Assembly: GCA_046290675.1 (NCBI GenBank)
Contig: JBKAHA010000002.1
Coordinates: 558,001-622,000, forward strand
From: Aureliella sp046290675
Lineage (GTDB): Bacteria; Planctomycetota; Planctomycetia; Pirellulales; Pirellulaceae
Direction: 5' to 3'
DNA length: 64,000 nt
The notes under the pieces are model-generated. The model was not told where the DNA came from. It did no database searches and worked only from the letters and a program-made list of their open reading frames with translations. Shown here piece by piece: positions 45,305 to 54,136 of this stretch (the stretch's first letter is position 1; each line of letters starts with the position of its first letter). A program made the translations under genes and the position numbers.

Positions 45305-46270
45305 ATGTTGTCGCTTTTCGCCGTTTCGATACTCGGGATCCTTCTTGGTACGATGTCAGGTTTTCCGCACGTATTTCCGCAGACCGGAGAAGCGCCGGAT
45401 AAGTCGGACTGTAGCGCGACCGACTCCAAGTCATCCGGCGGTGATTCTCATGCCAAAGCCGAAGTCTTGCCGAGTTTGCTCGCCGCCCACGACTTGTTGC
45501 CGTTGAAACATCTCGTCTACATCGGTGGGCAACCAAGCGGTGAGGCAGCATTCAGAGAGCTGCGGAAACTGGGGGTTCAGACGGTCGTAAGTGTGGACGG
45601 AGCGAGGCCAGATATTGGTTTGGCCAAACGGTTCGGAATACGCTACGTGCACCTGCCGCTCCGCTACAGCGGGGTTGAGTCGGCTCAATATCTTGAACTG
45701 GCTGCGACGCTGAGACTGTACAAGGGGCCATTCTATTTTCATTGTCACCATGGGCGCCATCGAGCGCCTGCGGCCGCAGCCTGCGCCCTTGTGGGGGCTG
45801 GTGTGGTGTCGAGTGCGGATGCGATTCAATTGCTCGAAGTTGCAGGGACAGGAAAAGAATACGCCGGACTCTGGGCTAGTGTCAGAGATCAAAACGCGAT
45901 CTCAGACTTGGATGACAGGCTTCCCCGGGAGCTACCCTCCGTCGCGGAGACAACTCCGTTTGCAGATTCGATGTCGCAACTTTCCAGGCTGGTCGATCGC
46001 TGGCAAGCTACCGAATCAAAAGTTACAGGTGAGGTGGTAGGCCAAAAGAAAGACGAGCTCGCTTTGCTGATACGAGAGTGCTTCGAAGAGGCGTCACGCC
46101 CATCGATCTTGCCCAAGAAGTTCCAAACGGAGAAATTTCGACAGCGAATGTTCGACTCCAAGCGTCTTGCGAAACAGCTCGAATCTGCTCAACAAGGTGC
46201 GGATCAGGCTTCTCTGTTCAAGAGGCTTCGCAGTGAATGCAAATCTTGCCATGAGCAGTATCGCAACTAG
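45305..46270 (+). CDS. Tyrosine-phosphatase-like domain fused to cytochrome c'-like domain
   Basis: 321 residues, exported (MLSLFAVSILGILLGTMSGF). The middle part (about 60-200) is a dual-specificity/tyrosine phosphatase fold: GGQPSGEAAFRELRKLGVQT, VVSVDGARPD, and the P-loop HCHHGRHRAP with Cys147 and Arg153 in C-x5-R spacing. The C-terminal part (about 218-321) is a four-helix-like segment ending in a single heme motif CKSCH (312-316) near the C-terminus, the place where cytochrome c'/c556 proteins have it. The pairing of a phosphatase with a covalent heme is unusual. The usual acid Asp is probably in the YSGVES loop but is not obvious. ATG 45305 starts the signal peptide; the frame is open from 45143. 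Confidence 0.8.
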   Translation: MLSLFAVSILGILLGTMSGFPHVFPQTGEAPDKSDCSATDSKSSGGDSHAKAEVLPSLLAAHDLLPLKHLVYIGGQPSGEAAFRELRKLGVQTVVSVDGARPDIGLAKRFGIRYVHLPLRYSGVESAQYLELAATLRLYKGPFYFHCHHGRHRAPAAAACALVGAGVVSSADAIQLLEVAGTGKEYAGLWASVRDQNAISDLDDRLPRELPSVAETTPFADSMSQLSRLVDRWQATESKVTGEVVGQKKDELALLIRECFEEASRPSILPKKFQTEKFRQRMFDSKRLAKQLESAQQGADQASLFKRLRSECKSCHEQYRN

Positions 46271-46321
46271 CAGTCTCCGGTGGTGAAGCTGCTAGGGGGG
46301 CATCGACGCTAGAGATGAAAA

Positions 46322-46855
46322 CTAGCGTGGGGCCACGCGTTTTCTTGTGTTGACCGTAGCTTCGTCGTCGAAGGTGCCATCCGTTGTTTCTTCCTCGAGC
46401 TGTCGAATCGATATGGTCGCATCGGAGGACTTCTTCTCAACATAGGGCTCGAGCGGCAAATCATTGCCTTCTTCAAAACCTCCGAACTCGGCGACTTCGT
46501 TCCGTCCCTCCGCGCGGCGGTAATAGGTGAACCATCCGTAACGCCAAAGTATAAAGCCGATTTGAACGGCCAATAGCTGACCCAAAATGCTGAATAGAAT
46601 GCAGCTGGCCGTGAGTAAGTTGTCGCCTGTAGAAGGGAACTCGAGCGCTGGAAGCTCGAATCCGAACAACCAGCAAAAGTGGATTACGCTGAGATGCAGC
46701 CCGGCGTTCATCGCCTCGACGTTTTCCTCCGAAGCCAAATAGTCGAACAGGTCATCTAGCAGAGCGCGCGGGCCCGGGAGAAGGCAGAATAGCAGTAGCA
46801 GAACGACTGCGACACTGAATCGCCGGATAAGATAGGTAACGAAATCCAAATCCAT
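46322..46855 (-). CDS. Membrane protein, unknown
   Basis: About 177 residues from ATG 46855, or up to 254 if an upstream ATG near 47086 is used. There are two to three membrane segments (RFSVAVVLLLLFCLLPGP, LHLSVIHFCWLFGFELPAL, LLTASCILFSILGQLLAVQI). A hydrophilic acidic C-terminal tail ends RKRVAPR. The upstream stretch contains a single CxxC but otherwise looks like chance coding, so I use the shorter form. No family is recognised. Confidence 0.6.
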   Translation of the reverse strand: MDLDFVTYLIRRFSVAVVLLLLFCLLPGPRALLDDLFDYLASEENVEAMNAGLHLSVIHFCWLFGFELPALEFPSTGDNLLTASCILFSILGQLLAVQIGFILWRYGWFTYYRRAEGRNEVAEFGGFEEGNDLPLEPYVEKKSSDATISIRQLEEETTDGTFDDEATVNTRKRVAPR

Positions 46856-47505
46856 GACGAGCGGGCAAGTAGGAGTTCTCGGTCGGTACTTTAGGAGCGA
46901 CAACAGCTGCGGTCTGCCGCAGTGCAAGCAGATATCGCCCATCCTGATGCTTGAGAATAGTAGGTACGACTGGGATTTCAAGCCGCGAAAATGGGGGTCC
47001 TCAAGATCCGTGAATTGCCGTCCAGCCCGTTTCTGTTGCCGCAACTCGTCGGACATAATCGCATGTTTAGAGGAAATAGCTGCCAAAGGTGCCCAGTAGA
47101 CCCGTGCTGAGGGATATAGAGCAAGGCATCCCCCTCCAACCGGCAGAGTTCGTGTTGCTGATTAGGCCGGGCTCACCAACGAAGACTCAGCCTTGCTCGT
47201 CGCGGACCATTTGCGGCGTTATGTGAGTGAATCTTCATATTCCCAGCCGGTTTGCCCTGCCGAAATGAAGGCTTTCGTGTCCATTGAGTTCCGCCACTGT
47301 TGCTTCCGCGAGGTCTCCATCCTCGAATTACTGTCGAATGCCAGCGGGATCGGATGACAAGGGTCCGCTCGCTCCGCTTCACTCTGCCGAAGATGGTGCA
47401 GTGAAAAGACGAGGTCTACTACGCTGCAATCGCAGTTTGGGGGTACGCTCATGGTGTAGCAAGCGGAAGCGGTAATTCTGGGAATTCAAATGAGGTAAGT
47501 CGGCG
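46856..47505. other. Divergent intergenic region
   Basis: 650 bases. The part next to 46855 may belong to the upstream membrane protein gene if a longer start is used. The rest shows only short frames on both strands. No RNA gene, terminator or repeat was recognised. Confidence 0.35.
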
Positions 47506-48924
47506 TTGAAAGAACTTCCGTTCAAAGTGGATTCGGCTCACACTAAAACGACGGCGAAGACGCGTGTGCGGCGAGTGCGGTGGTGGCTTATTGCAACGAT
47601 TTTGGTAACGCCACTCGCCGTACTCTGGTTGGCTTGGTTTGGTTTTCGCATTGGATGGACCTGGCGTGAAAACGATGGCCGTGCCCAGATGGCAGTGCGG
47701 CTACAGGAGTTGTCTGAACGCGGTATTCCAGCTGACGATCAAAGCGTGCAGCAGCACTACAGTGACACGACTTCAGTCGCCAATTTGGAGGAGTGGTACG
47801 AAGTGTTCGGATGCCTTCAAGACGATGGGTTCCTGTCTGATTTCGCTGGTGTTCGCTACATCGATGCTTCGGTTGAAGTTGATGAGTTTGCCGATCCTTT
47901 TCCAATTGGCGACGCCTGGGAAAGTGCTTCGGCTGCGGTTGCTGCTACCGAGAAGCACCGAGATGCCATCGAGAAGATCCGGCGCTTAGCGAGCTCTGAA
48001 CTGCCCGTCCGATTTCCTTTCTTCTTTCAGGCTACGGAGACGCTACTGCCAGAACTACAGGAATCGCGTGGGATGGCCAGACTGCTATTCTGCGATGCGC
48101 AGGTTGCCGTACATCTGGGCGATGCCGAACGAGCGGCCAAGGACATCGTCGCTCTCGGTGAGTTGGCAAAGCATGCAGAGGCGATTCCCTTTGGGATCGC
48201 ACGGGTCGTTGGCATTGCGTATCGTCGAGAGGCACTCAAGGCCATGCAGGCTGCAATCCGTATCGACCTGTTTGATCAAAAACAGCTTCAGCTTCTCGAT
48301 AGCTATTGCTCTGAAAGAACAGCGATCGGCACGAGGTGGCAAGATATGATCCTTGGCGAAATGTCGGTCCACATGAGCGTGTTTACCAACCCAGCAGTGG
48401 CCATGAAATCGGCCTCGCCAATTCCAGCCCGTGGGCATGACGCGGTTTACTATATCGATTTAATGCAGAGAGCCGCCGATGTCGACACACTGGATTTCAT
48501 CTCTTTTCACAGTGCCGCCGCTGAACGGCTCGCTGAGGTAGAAGACGATTCGAGCAACTGGCTTGAAACGGCAGATCGCATTCTTTCACGTTTGCTCGCG
48601 CCCCCGTTCTCCAGCTACGCAGAACTATTGATTAATGACTGCCTCCAGCATCGACTTGCGCGCCTCGCGATCGCGTCCCGTTTATATGAGCGGAAAGAAG
48701 GCAAACTGCCGGACCGGTTGCAGGTCTTGCCTGAAAAGCGGTTTGTAATCGCACCGCTTCGGAAGCAGAGATTCGGATTTCGTCGAACACAGCATGGCGT
48801 CACCTTGTGGGGGCTTCACTTCAGTGCTGCTGTCCAGAAGGTCGCAGAGCGAATACCCGATCAGGATGGGGCGACCGTGAAAGCGCTAAACAATCGTGCT
48901 GTTGTTTGGTATCTCGATGACTGA
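47506..48924 (+). CDS. Membrane-anchored helical protein, unknown
   Basis: 472 residues. A basic N-terminus and one membrane helix (about 26-47, WWLIATILVTPLAVLWLAWF) are followed by a large helical outer part, with repeat-like helices (GMARLLFCDAQVAVHLGDAE, RAAKDIVALGELAKHAEAIP). A C-terminal RLARLAIASRLYERKEGKLP ... is a type seen in planctomycete membrane proteins of unknown function. The start is TTG at 47506, with GAGGT about 9 bases upstream. No catalytic motif is visible. Confidence 0.75.
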   Translation: MKELPFKVDSAHTKTTAKTRVRRVRWWLIATILVTPLAVLWLAWFGFRIGWTWRENDGRAQMAVRLQELSERGIPADDQSVQQHYSDTTSVANLEEWYEVFGCLQDDGFLSDFAGVRYIDASVEVDEFADPFPIGDAWESASAAVAATEKHRDAIEKIRRLASSELPVRFPFFFQATETLLPELQESRGMARLLFCDAQVAVHLGDAERAAKDIVALGELAKHAEAIPFGIARVVGIAYRREALKAMQAAIRIDLFDQKQLQLLDSYCSERTAIGTRWQDMILGEMSVHMSVFTNPAVAMKSASPIPARGHDAVYYIDLMQRAADVDTLDFISFHSAAAERLAEVEDDSSNWLETADRILSRLLAPPFSSYAELLINDCLQHRLARLAIASRLYERKEGKLPDRLQVLPEKRFVIAPLRKQRFGFRRTQHGVTLWGLHFSAAVQKVAERIPDQDGATVKALNNRAVVWYLDD

Positions 48925-49107
48925 GCTTTGCCATGTCACGCGTCGGTCGCAGTATGCTTTACCGGAGATTGGCAAATCGATGCGTCCCGGTGGAATTTGT
49001 TTTGCATATTCAGATATCGGACGTACGTTTCAGATGGCGAGCTTACTCGCTAGGTAGCAAGATGTTCGAGCACCATTGCACTCCGTTGGTGAGGTGACCC
49101 ATCGCCC

Positions 49108-49782
49108 ATGATTTGTGATGCACTTACGAAAGAGGAAATTTTCGAGGCGTATGTTCTTTACACCTCGCTTCATGGGATCCCTAAAGAAATTGCCGAGATT
49201 CGGCAGGCCGTGGATCAGTACTATTCTGGGCAGGTTCTAAACGCGAGCATTGACGAAGCGATGATCGCATACATGGATGACGCCATCGTCGCACCCCCTG
49301 ACATTGTTTTGCCTAAATGGGGGGCAAGCCGATTTTACGAACTCGCGTACTCGGCCTCGGGCGACCATCGGCATCGCGTGTGTGACGCTTGGTTCGAGAA
49401 TGGATGTGCGTTGCCTGTCGGTCCGCGAACTGCTTTGGTTCATTTCTGGAGCGTCGTCCAGGGGGGGGATGAAGCTGAGTGGGAAGCTCTGGCCGAAGGC
49501 CAAAGGCTTAGTCTCAGAAAAGATGTCGCTGCGGGACAGGTGTGGCTTGACCATCGCAAACATGGACGAATTGGTCATGTACCGTTGAAGCTGGCGGCAG
49601 AGTTGCTCAGCGAGCCGCTCAGCAGCCGGAAGTATCTAGCTCTCGTCGATCGTGAAAAGACGCCAGCGTCGTACGTTGACGGAATGCGAATTCTGGTTGT
49701 CTCAGCCGATGATTCAGTCGACGCGATGCACATCATCGACTATGCGACTCAGGCTTTCTGCGCGAAGCGATCCAAGTGTTGA
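49108..49782 (+). CDS. Hypothetical protein
   Basis: 224 residues, soluble, no signal peptide and no recognised domain. The N-terminal half is helical (LTKEEIFEAYVLYTSLHGIP), the rest mixed (DIVLPKWGASRFYELAYSAS, GPRTALVHFWSVVQGGDEAE). A GAGGTGA box about 9 bases before the ATG at 49108 and normal codon use argue that it is a gene. A strong hairpin ends the transcript. Confidence 0.72.
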   Translation: MICDALTKEEIFEAYVLYTSLHGIPKEIAEIRQAVDQYYSGQVLNASIDEAMIAYMDDAIVAPPDIVLPKWGASRFYELAYSASGDHRHRVCDAWFENGCALPVGPRTALVHFWSVVQGGDEAEWEALAEGQRLSLRKDVAAGQVWLDHRKHGRIGHVPLKLAAELLSEPLSSRKYLALVDREKTPASYVDGMRILVVSADDSVDAMHIIDYATQAFCAKRSKC

Positions 49783-49832
49783 GTCAACTGGATTCTGTGA
49801 GCTTTCACGTATTCTGAAGCCCCAGGTGAACG

Positions 49833-49867
49833 AAAAAACGCCACCCTGTGAACAGGATGGCGTTTGC
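49833..49867. terminator. Bidirectional terminator
   Basis: A 13-bp stem with one mismatch (aacgccaccctgt at 49837-49849 and acaggatggcgtt at 49852-49864) has a 2-base loop. It is preceded by AAAAAA and followed by TTT, so it can stop transcripts from both sides: the hypothetical gene on plus and the sigma factor gene on minus. Confidence 0.82.
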
Positions 49868-49936
49868 TGTTTTACGACGTCGACAAGCGGTTTAGCAAGT
49901 TCTTTTAATTCGGTTTAGCGAGTTCCGCCATCCGGC

Positions 49937-51607
49937 TTATTCTGGGGCGTCGATAGCCTCGGTGCTAGCCGCTTCACGAAGCTTGCTCAACGCTCGGGCC
50001 TCAATCTGCCGAATTCGCTCCTTGGTTACGCCAAGCTCAGCACCGACTTCTTTCAAAGTCAGCGGTTCGTTGTTGTGGTCCAAACCGAAGCGGCGAATGA
50101 TGATCTGTTGCTCTCGGTGATCCAGCTTGTTCAAGATCTGATTGATCTGTTTGACTCGCTGTTTCTGGGCAATCTCTTCTGCGAAGTGGTCGACTCTCGT
50201 ATCCTCGTGAGCCATGAACACTTCCTCGCCAGTCGTGCGGAAGCGATCCTTATGCTTGAACTCGGTTGGAATCGAACGAGCGAAGTTCTTCATAATCGCC
50301 CAGCTAGCATAGGTGCTGAACTTGTTTCCACGTGAGTAGTCAAACTTCTCAACCGCTCGGAACAGAGACATATTCCCATCGCTTACCAGCGAAAAGAAGT
50401 CGTCGGAGCTATTCATGTGGCGTTTGGCGATGGACACGACGAGCCGCAGGTTGGCTTGCACGATCTGGTTCTTGACCGCGACAGCCTCGTTGTAGAGCTT
50501 CTCGATTTCATCCATCTCGCTTGCTTTGGGCTCGGCTGAGTCCAATTTTTCGCGCAACTTCAGTGCGCTGAACTTAAGGAAGTTCATCTTGCGGAACAGG
50601 TGATATTCCTGCTCGCGGGTGAGTAGCTGTACGTCGTAAAGTGACGCCAGATAAGTTGGTAACCCACTTGGGGCACGTACCTTCCGCGGCGGAATCATCG
50701 CCTCAGGCACTTCCCCGAGGATTTCTTCGCGAAGCTTCGCACTCGGACGATCGAATTCCTCGTTGTGGATATGGTCTAACGGAAGTTCGAGAATGACGGC
50801 CGCACGCTGTTCATTCAGGATACGCACAATCGCACTTCGCGTGCGCGAATACTGCCGCGTCAGAACACTGACGCTAACGCCTCGCTGGTGACTATCGAAA
50901 ATGGTCCGCTTGTCTTCATCCGTAAGCATGGGCCGTGAGTCGGGAAAGACTGCCTGGTCCGGATGCTTGCGGTCGTGATTCTTGATTGTGTAGCGGATTG
51001 TTTCGACGCTACGATTGAGAGTGGCTGCGACCTGCCGCGCGACTTCCGAAAGGTTTTCACCGGCGGCGGCGATTCGACGAGCACGCTCGATAATATCAGC
51101 TCGTTCGTCGTTGCTCAGCTGGCTGAAACGCTCACCACGTTTCACTCGATCGCGGTTTTTCGCGACAAATCGTTCAACGCTACTGTGGAGGAAGCCAACT
51201 CGCTTGCGTCCGTCGCAAAGGAATCGGCGGCTAACGAGACCTTGATCACGCCAACGCGAAATTGTTTTCGTCGAAACATTGAACATCCGGCTGAGCTCGT
51301 CAACCGTGTGGACGGGCTCTTTCGCCTCTTCGATCTTCAAGTTGAGCGAATCAGAGATGTCTTCCACAAACAGACGAAGGTCATGCGCAGCGTCCTCTCC
51401 ACGAATCAGCTTGCGAGAATTCTCGTCTGGACGAAAATCCGTCACGCGAAAATAGACAAATTCATATGGGTAATCTCGAGACATATCGAGTTCACTGAGC
51501 AGACGCTCAGCTCTCTCGGCCTGTTCCATTCGTTTGATTCGCGGTGCGAATCGAACTTGTTGGTCTCGTAGTTCTCGAATCAATCCGATGCGGTAATTCT
51601 GATGCAT
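49937..51607 (-). CDS. RpoD-like sigma factor with HTH-rich N-terminal half
   Basis: 556 residues. The C-terminal 220 are a sigma-70 core. Region 2 reads NLRLVVSIAKRHMNSSDDFF, VSDGNMSLFRAVEKFDYSRG, NKFSTYASWAIMKNFARSIP; region 4 reads LDHREQQIIIRRFGLDHNNE and VTKERIRQIEARALSKLRE. Region 3 seems shortened to a charged linker. The N-terminal 330 residues are not those of RpoD: helix-turn-helix-like segments at about 100-128 (DELSRMFNVSTKTISRWRDQ, MerR-like), 186-210 (LSEVARQVAATLNRSVETIR) and 244-268 (VSVSVLTRQYSRTRSAIVRI). It may bind DNA at several sites or sense a regulator. ATG 51607 has an AAGGTG box; the frame is open to 51643. Confidence 0.9.
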   Translation of the reverse strand: MHQNYRIGLIRELRDQQVRFAPRIKRMEQAERAERLLSELDMSRDYPYEFVYFRVTDFRPDENSRKLIRGEDAAHDLRLFVEDISDSLNLKIEEAKEPVHTVDELSRMFNVSTKTISRWRDQGLVSRRFLCDGRKRVGFLHSSVERFVAKNRDRVKRGERFSQLSNDERADIIERARRIAAAGENLSEVARQVAATLNRSVETIRYTIKNHDRKHPDQAVFPDSRPMLTDEDKRTIFDSHQRGVSVSVLTRQYSRTRSAIVRILNEQRAAVILELPLDHIHNEEFDRPSAKLREEILGEVPEAMIPPRKVRAPSGLPTYLASLYDVQLLTREQEYHLFRKMNFLKFSALKLREKLDSAEPKASEMDEIEKLYNEAVAVKNQIVQANLRLVVSIAKRHMNSSDDFFSLVSDGNMSLFRAVEKFDYSRGNKFSTYASWAIMKNFARSIPTEFKHKDRFRTTGEEVFMAHEDTRVDHFAEEIAQKQRVKQINQILNKLDHREQQIIIRRFGLDHNNEPLTLKEVGAELGVTKERIRQIEARALSKLREAASTEAIDAPE

Positions 51608-52353
51608 CGTTAACACCTTTCCCTGCGTGCGGCTGAGTGTCACTCAATCCATGCGGTTTCCGACCGCCAACACTCAAACGCGGCTGGGCTTAGGAACCCT
51701 TCCTGGATTCCCCTTAAGCACTATCGCCATATGGAAACAGCGACGGTCACTGGCCAAAACCGCGTAGCCCTAACTTACCATGCCCCGTTATCACTACGAG
51801 GACCAGCTGGTAAGGAGTTCGTGTGGGAGCTCTAGGTTCTTGGCCTCTTCCTATAAGACGCTTTTTTCCAATGGTTCTTACATGATGCAAAAACAAGGCC
51901 AAGTGTTCGTTTTCTCTTGGACAGCTTGTTAGGTTTTTCGTAAGTGACTGACTCCATTGGTTTTACGGCGGTCGCAATTGGCTGAGCGCTTCGCTTCAAT
52001 CTGGCAGTTTTTTCAAATCGACTTACAAATCTGCATCCACGAAGCTGATCTGACAGCCGGTGTCTCATTATGAGGCAGTTAAGTTGTGCGGGCGCACCGC
52101 CACAAAATATGCAATTTGACACAATCGTGCCGATAGAAACGCCAACGACTCAATATCGATCTTGGTTACTCAAGGTCAGGTTCATAGCCTTTTCATTTCG
52201 GTCCGTAAGTTGAAGCTTCGAAAAGTTACCGAGGGGTGGCTTGTGAGCAGGGAGCGTTCGGAGTCTTGAGTCGCCACAACATCAGTTTGAAGCAGATCGC
52301 ATAACTTGTCGTGATCGCCGGCGCGATGCACTCTCATGGAATGGAGTTTGGGA
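51608..52353. other. Long divergent intergenic region upstream of the sigma factor gene
   Basis: 746 bases, the longest gene-free stretch in the window. It should hold the promoters of the sigma factor gene (minus) and of the Tat-protein gene (plus). A minus-strand 96-codon frame (51832-52122, GTG start, one CxxC) has no ribosome site and looks like chance. No RNA family was recognised. Confidence 0.4.
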
Positions 52354-53886
52354 ATGGATTCGATGGACTCAACGGAATCGAATAGGCTCTCTGGTAGCAT
52401 TGGAGGCTCAAAGTGGAATCAAGGCGGCAAAAGCACCGCAAACGCATTCGTCACGCGACGCCAGATGCTAGGAGCTGTCATTGCCGCGCCAATCGTCACG
52501 AGTCTTGCGAGCGGTGCAGCGGCGGGACCTGCAGATCAGCGGCTATTGGTCCGTCCACAGGATATCCGCGATCTGGAAACGCGCTCAAAGCTGGTTATCG
52601 AGCTCGATGGAAAGCTCAAGCTCAAGCCGCTTGAGTCGTCCAAGGATTCGAAAGCGCGGCTGGCGGACGTGAAGGCGAAGTCGACTCTAGATTATTTCGA
52701 AACAGCAGTCCTTGATAGTGAGATGGACGCCACCATCTCGGGACGTCGCTATGTCGAGGCAAAAGCGGATACTTGGATAGCTGGCCAATCGACCAATCAC
52801 GAGCTTCGCCCAGAATGCCGTCAACTAATCGGCATGAAAGAATCGGGTTCGTGGCAACAGTACTGCCCCAAGGAAACCATTGATCTCCGCGAAACGCAGC
52901 TACTCCATGCTCCACTTAATACGGCAATGCTCGAGAAGTTGCTGCCAGCGACTCCCGCGAAGCCAGATTCCGAATGGAAAATAAGCCAAGAAGACGCAGC
53001 AAACATCTTCAATTTGGAAGCTGCGTTAAAAAGCACGCTCGCAGCCCGTATCACCAAAGTGGAGGCGGGCATCGCAACGATCTCGCTGAATGGTCAGATT
53101 GACGGTACGGCGAATAGCGTCCCAACCAGCATCAACGTCAAGGGAAGTTTTCAAGCGAAGTTTACCGGCAAGAGCATCTTGGTCACGTGGGTAGGTCTAG
53201 TTCTTAAAGAAGACCGAAGCATCAGTCAGGCAGAGCCAGGTTTCAAGATCACAGCTCGTGTCCGAATGATTCGGGAGTCGTCAGCGGCGAATAAAACTGG
53301 CTTCACCCCCGAGCAGCTTCGCAATATCGCAGCCAAAGAAGATCCCGGCCGCTGGTTGGTGCGAATCCAGTCGGAAGCGGGACGTTTTACTATGTTTGGA
53401 GATCGCCGCTGGAAGACCTTCGTTGATACTCGCGAGGAAACTGTTCTACGCTTCGTCCAAGACAACATGGTGATCGCTCAGTGCAACGTTTCACGTCTGA
53501 CAGATGTGAAACCGGGTACCCAAGTTACCGTTGAAGGAGTTCAGGCGGATATTCGTGACTCGCTCAAAGGGCGATTCGAAGAGTTCTTGGAGTCGAACGA
53601 ACAAGTGACGTCATCTAACCTGCGCCTCATTCGAACGGTTTCCGCAGGTACTGTCGAAGAAGTGCCGATTCAGTGGATCCACAACCACCTGTCCGATGAC
53701 GAAGGACATCGATTTGCTCTGATCTGCACCATGGGAGCCAATATGACCGATAAGTTCGCGGCACACGATGAGCAAATGACCGCCAGTTTTCGGCTTCTGC
53801 CTCAACTAGATCCGGCAAGCACGGCGGACGCGGAAGAACGAAGCGCTGCGAAGACTACGGTCGAACCCGAGAGTACCAAACGCTAG
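52354..53886 (+). CDS. Predicted Tat-exported protein, unknown
   Basis: 510 residues. Near the N-terminus is TRRQMLGAVIAAPIVTSLAS, a twin-arginine-like signal with hydrophobic core ending GAAAG, preceded by a Ser/Asn-rich stretch. The mature part looks beta-rich (ATISLNGQIDGTANSVPTSI, GSFQAKFTGKSILVTWVGLV) with a helical insert, and no motif of a known family is recognised. GGAG lies 8 bases before the ATG at 52354; an ATG at 52336 is possible. The Tat signal would export a folded protein, perhaps with a cofactor, but no cofactor motif is seen. Confidence 0.72.
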   Translation: MDSMDSTESNRLSGSIGGSKWNQGGKSTANAFVTRRQMLGAVIAAPIVTSLASGAAAGPADQRLLVRPQDIRDLETRSKLVIELDGKLKLKPLESSKDSKARLADVKAKSTLDYFETAVLDSEMDATISGRRYVEAKADTWIAGQSTNHELRPECRQLIGMKESGSWQQYCPKETIDLRETQLLHAPLNTAMLEKLLPATPAKPDSEWKISQEDAANIFNLEAALKSTLAARITKVEAGIATISLNGQIDGTANSVPTSINVKGSFQAKFTGKSILVTWVGLVLKEDRSISQAEPGFKITARVRMIRESSAANKTGFTPEQLRNIAAKEDPGRWLVRIQSEAGRFTMFGDRRWKTFVDTREETVLRFVQDNMVIAQCNVSRLTDVKPGTQVTVEGVQADIRDSLKGRFEEFLESNEQVTSSNLRLIRTVSAGTVEEVPIQWIHNHLSDDEGHRFALICTMGANMTDKFAAHDEQMTASFRLLPQLDPASTADAEERSAAKTTVEPESTKR

Positions 53887-53991
53887 AGCAGATTCGCATT
53901 TTCCGAATACTTGCAAAGAGTCTTTCCGGCAACGAATGCCTTGGTCACGCTGTCGGATTCTCTGGTTACGCCAAAACGAAAAATGCTCTAG
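53883..53991. repeat. Inverted repeat-bounded 109-bp element
   Basis: CTAGAGCA at 53883-53890 (overlapping the stop codon of the Tat-protein gene) is inverted as TGCTCTAG at 53984-53991. Similarity continues loosely inward (TTCG and TTTT motifs). There is no frame and no clear target duplication. It may be a REP- or MITE-like dispersed repeat. Confidence 0.45.
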
Positions 53992-54061
53992 TCCGAACCG
54001 GCAGCAAGAATTCGCCTGCATCAAGATTTCGTGCAACGACGACGACTTCTGACCATGCAAC

Positions 54062-54098
54062 AAAAGAGCTCCCCGTGTGAGACACAGGGAGCTCTTGT
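54062..54098. terminator. Bidirectional terminator between convergent genes
   Basis: A 15-bp stem with one mismatch (54064-54078 with 54082-54096) has a GAG loop. TTGTTTT follows on the plus side and A-rich sequence precedes it, so it can serve both the Tat-protein gene and the giant leftward gene ending at 54137. Confidence 0.85.
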
Positions 54099-54136
54099 TT
54101 TGAAGGCACGTCAGTTGTCGATTTCTATACCGGCGA

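Noticed and set aside
51832..52122. 96-codon minus-strand frame with a CxxC motif
   Set aside because: GTG start without ribosome site and basic, low-structure sequence; likely chance within a long leader region.
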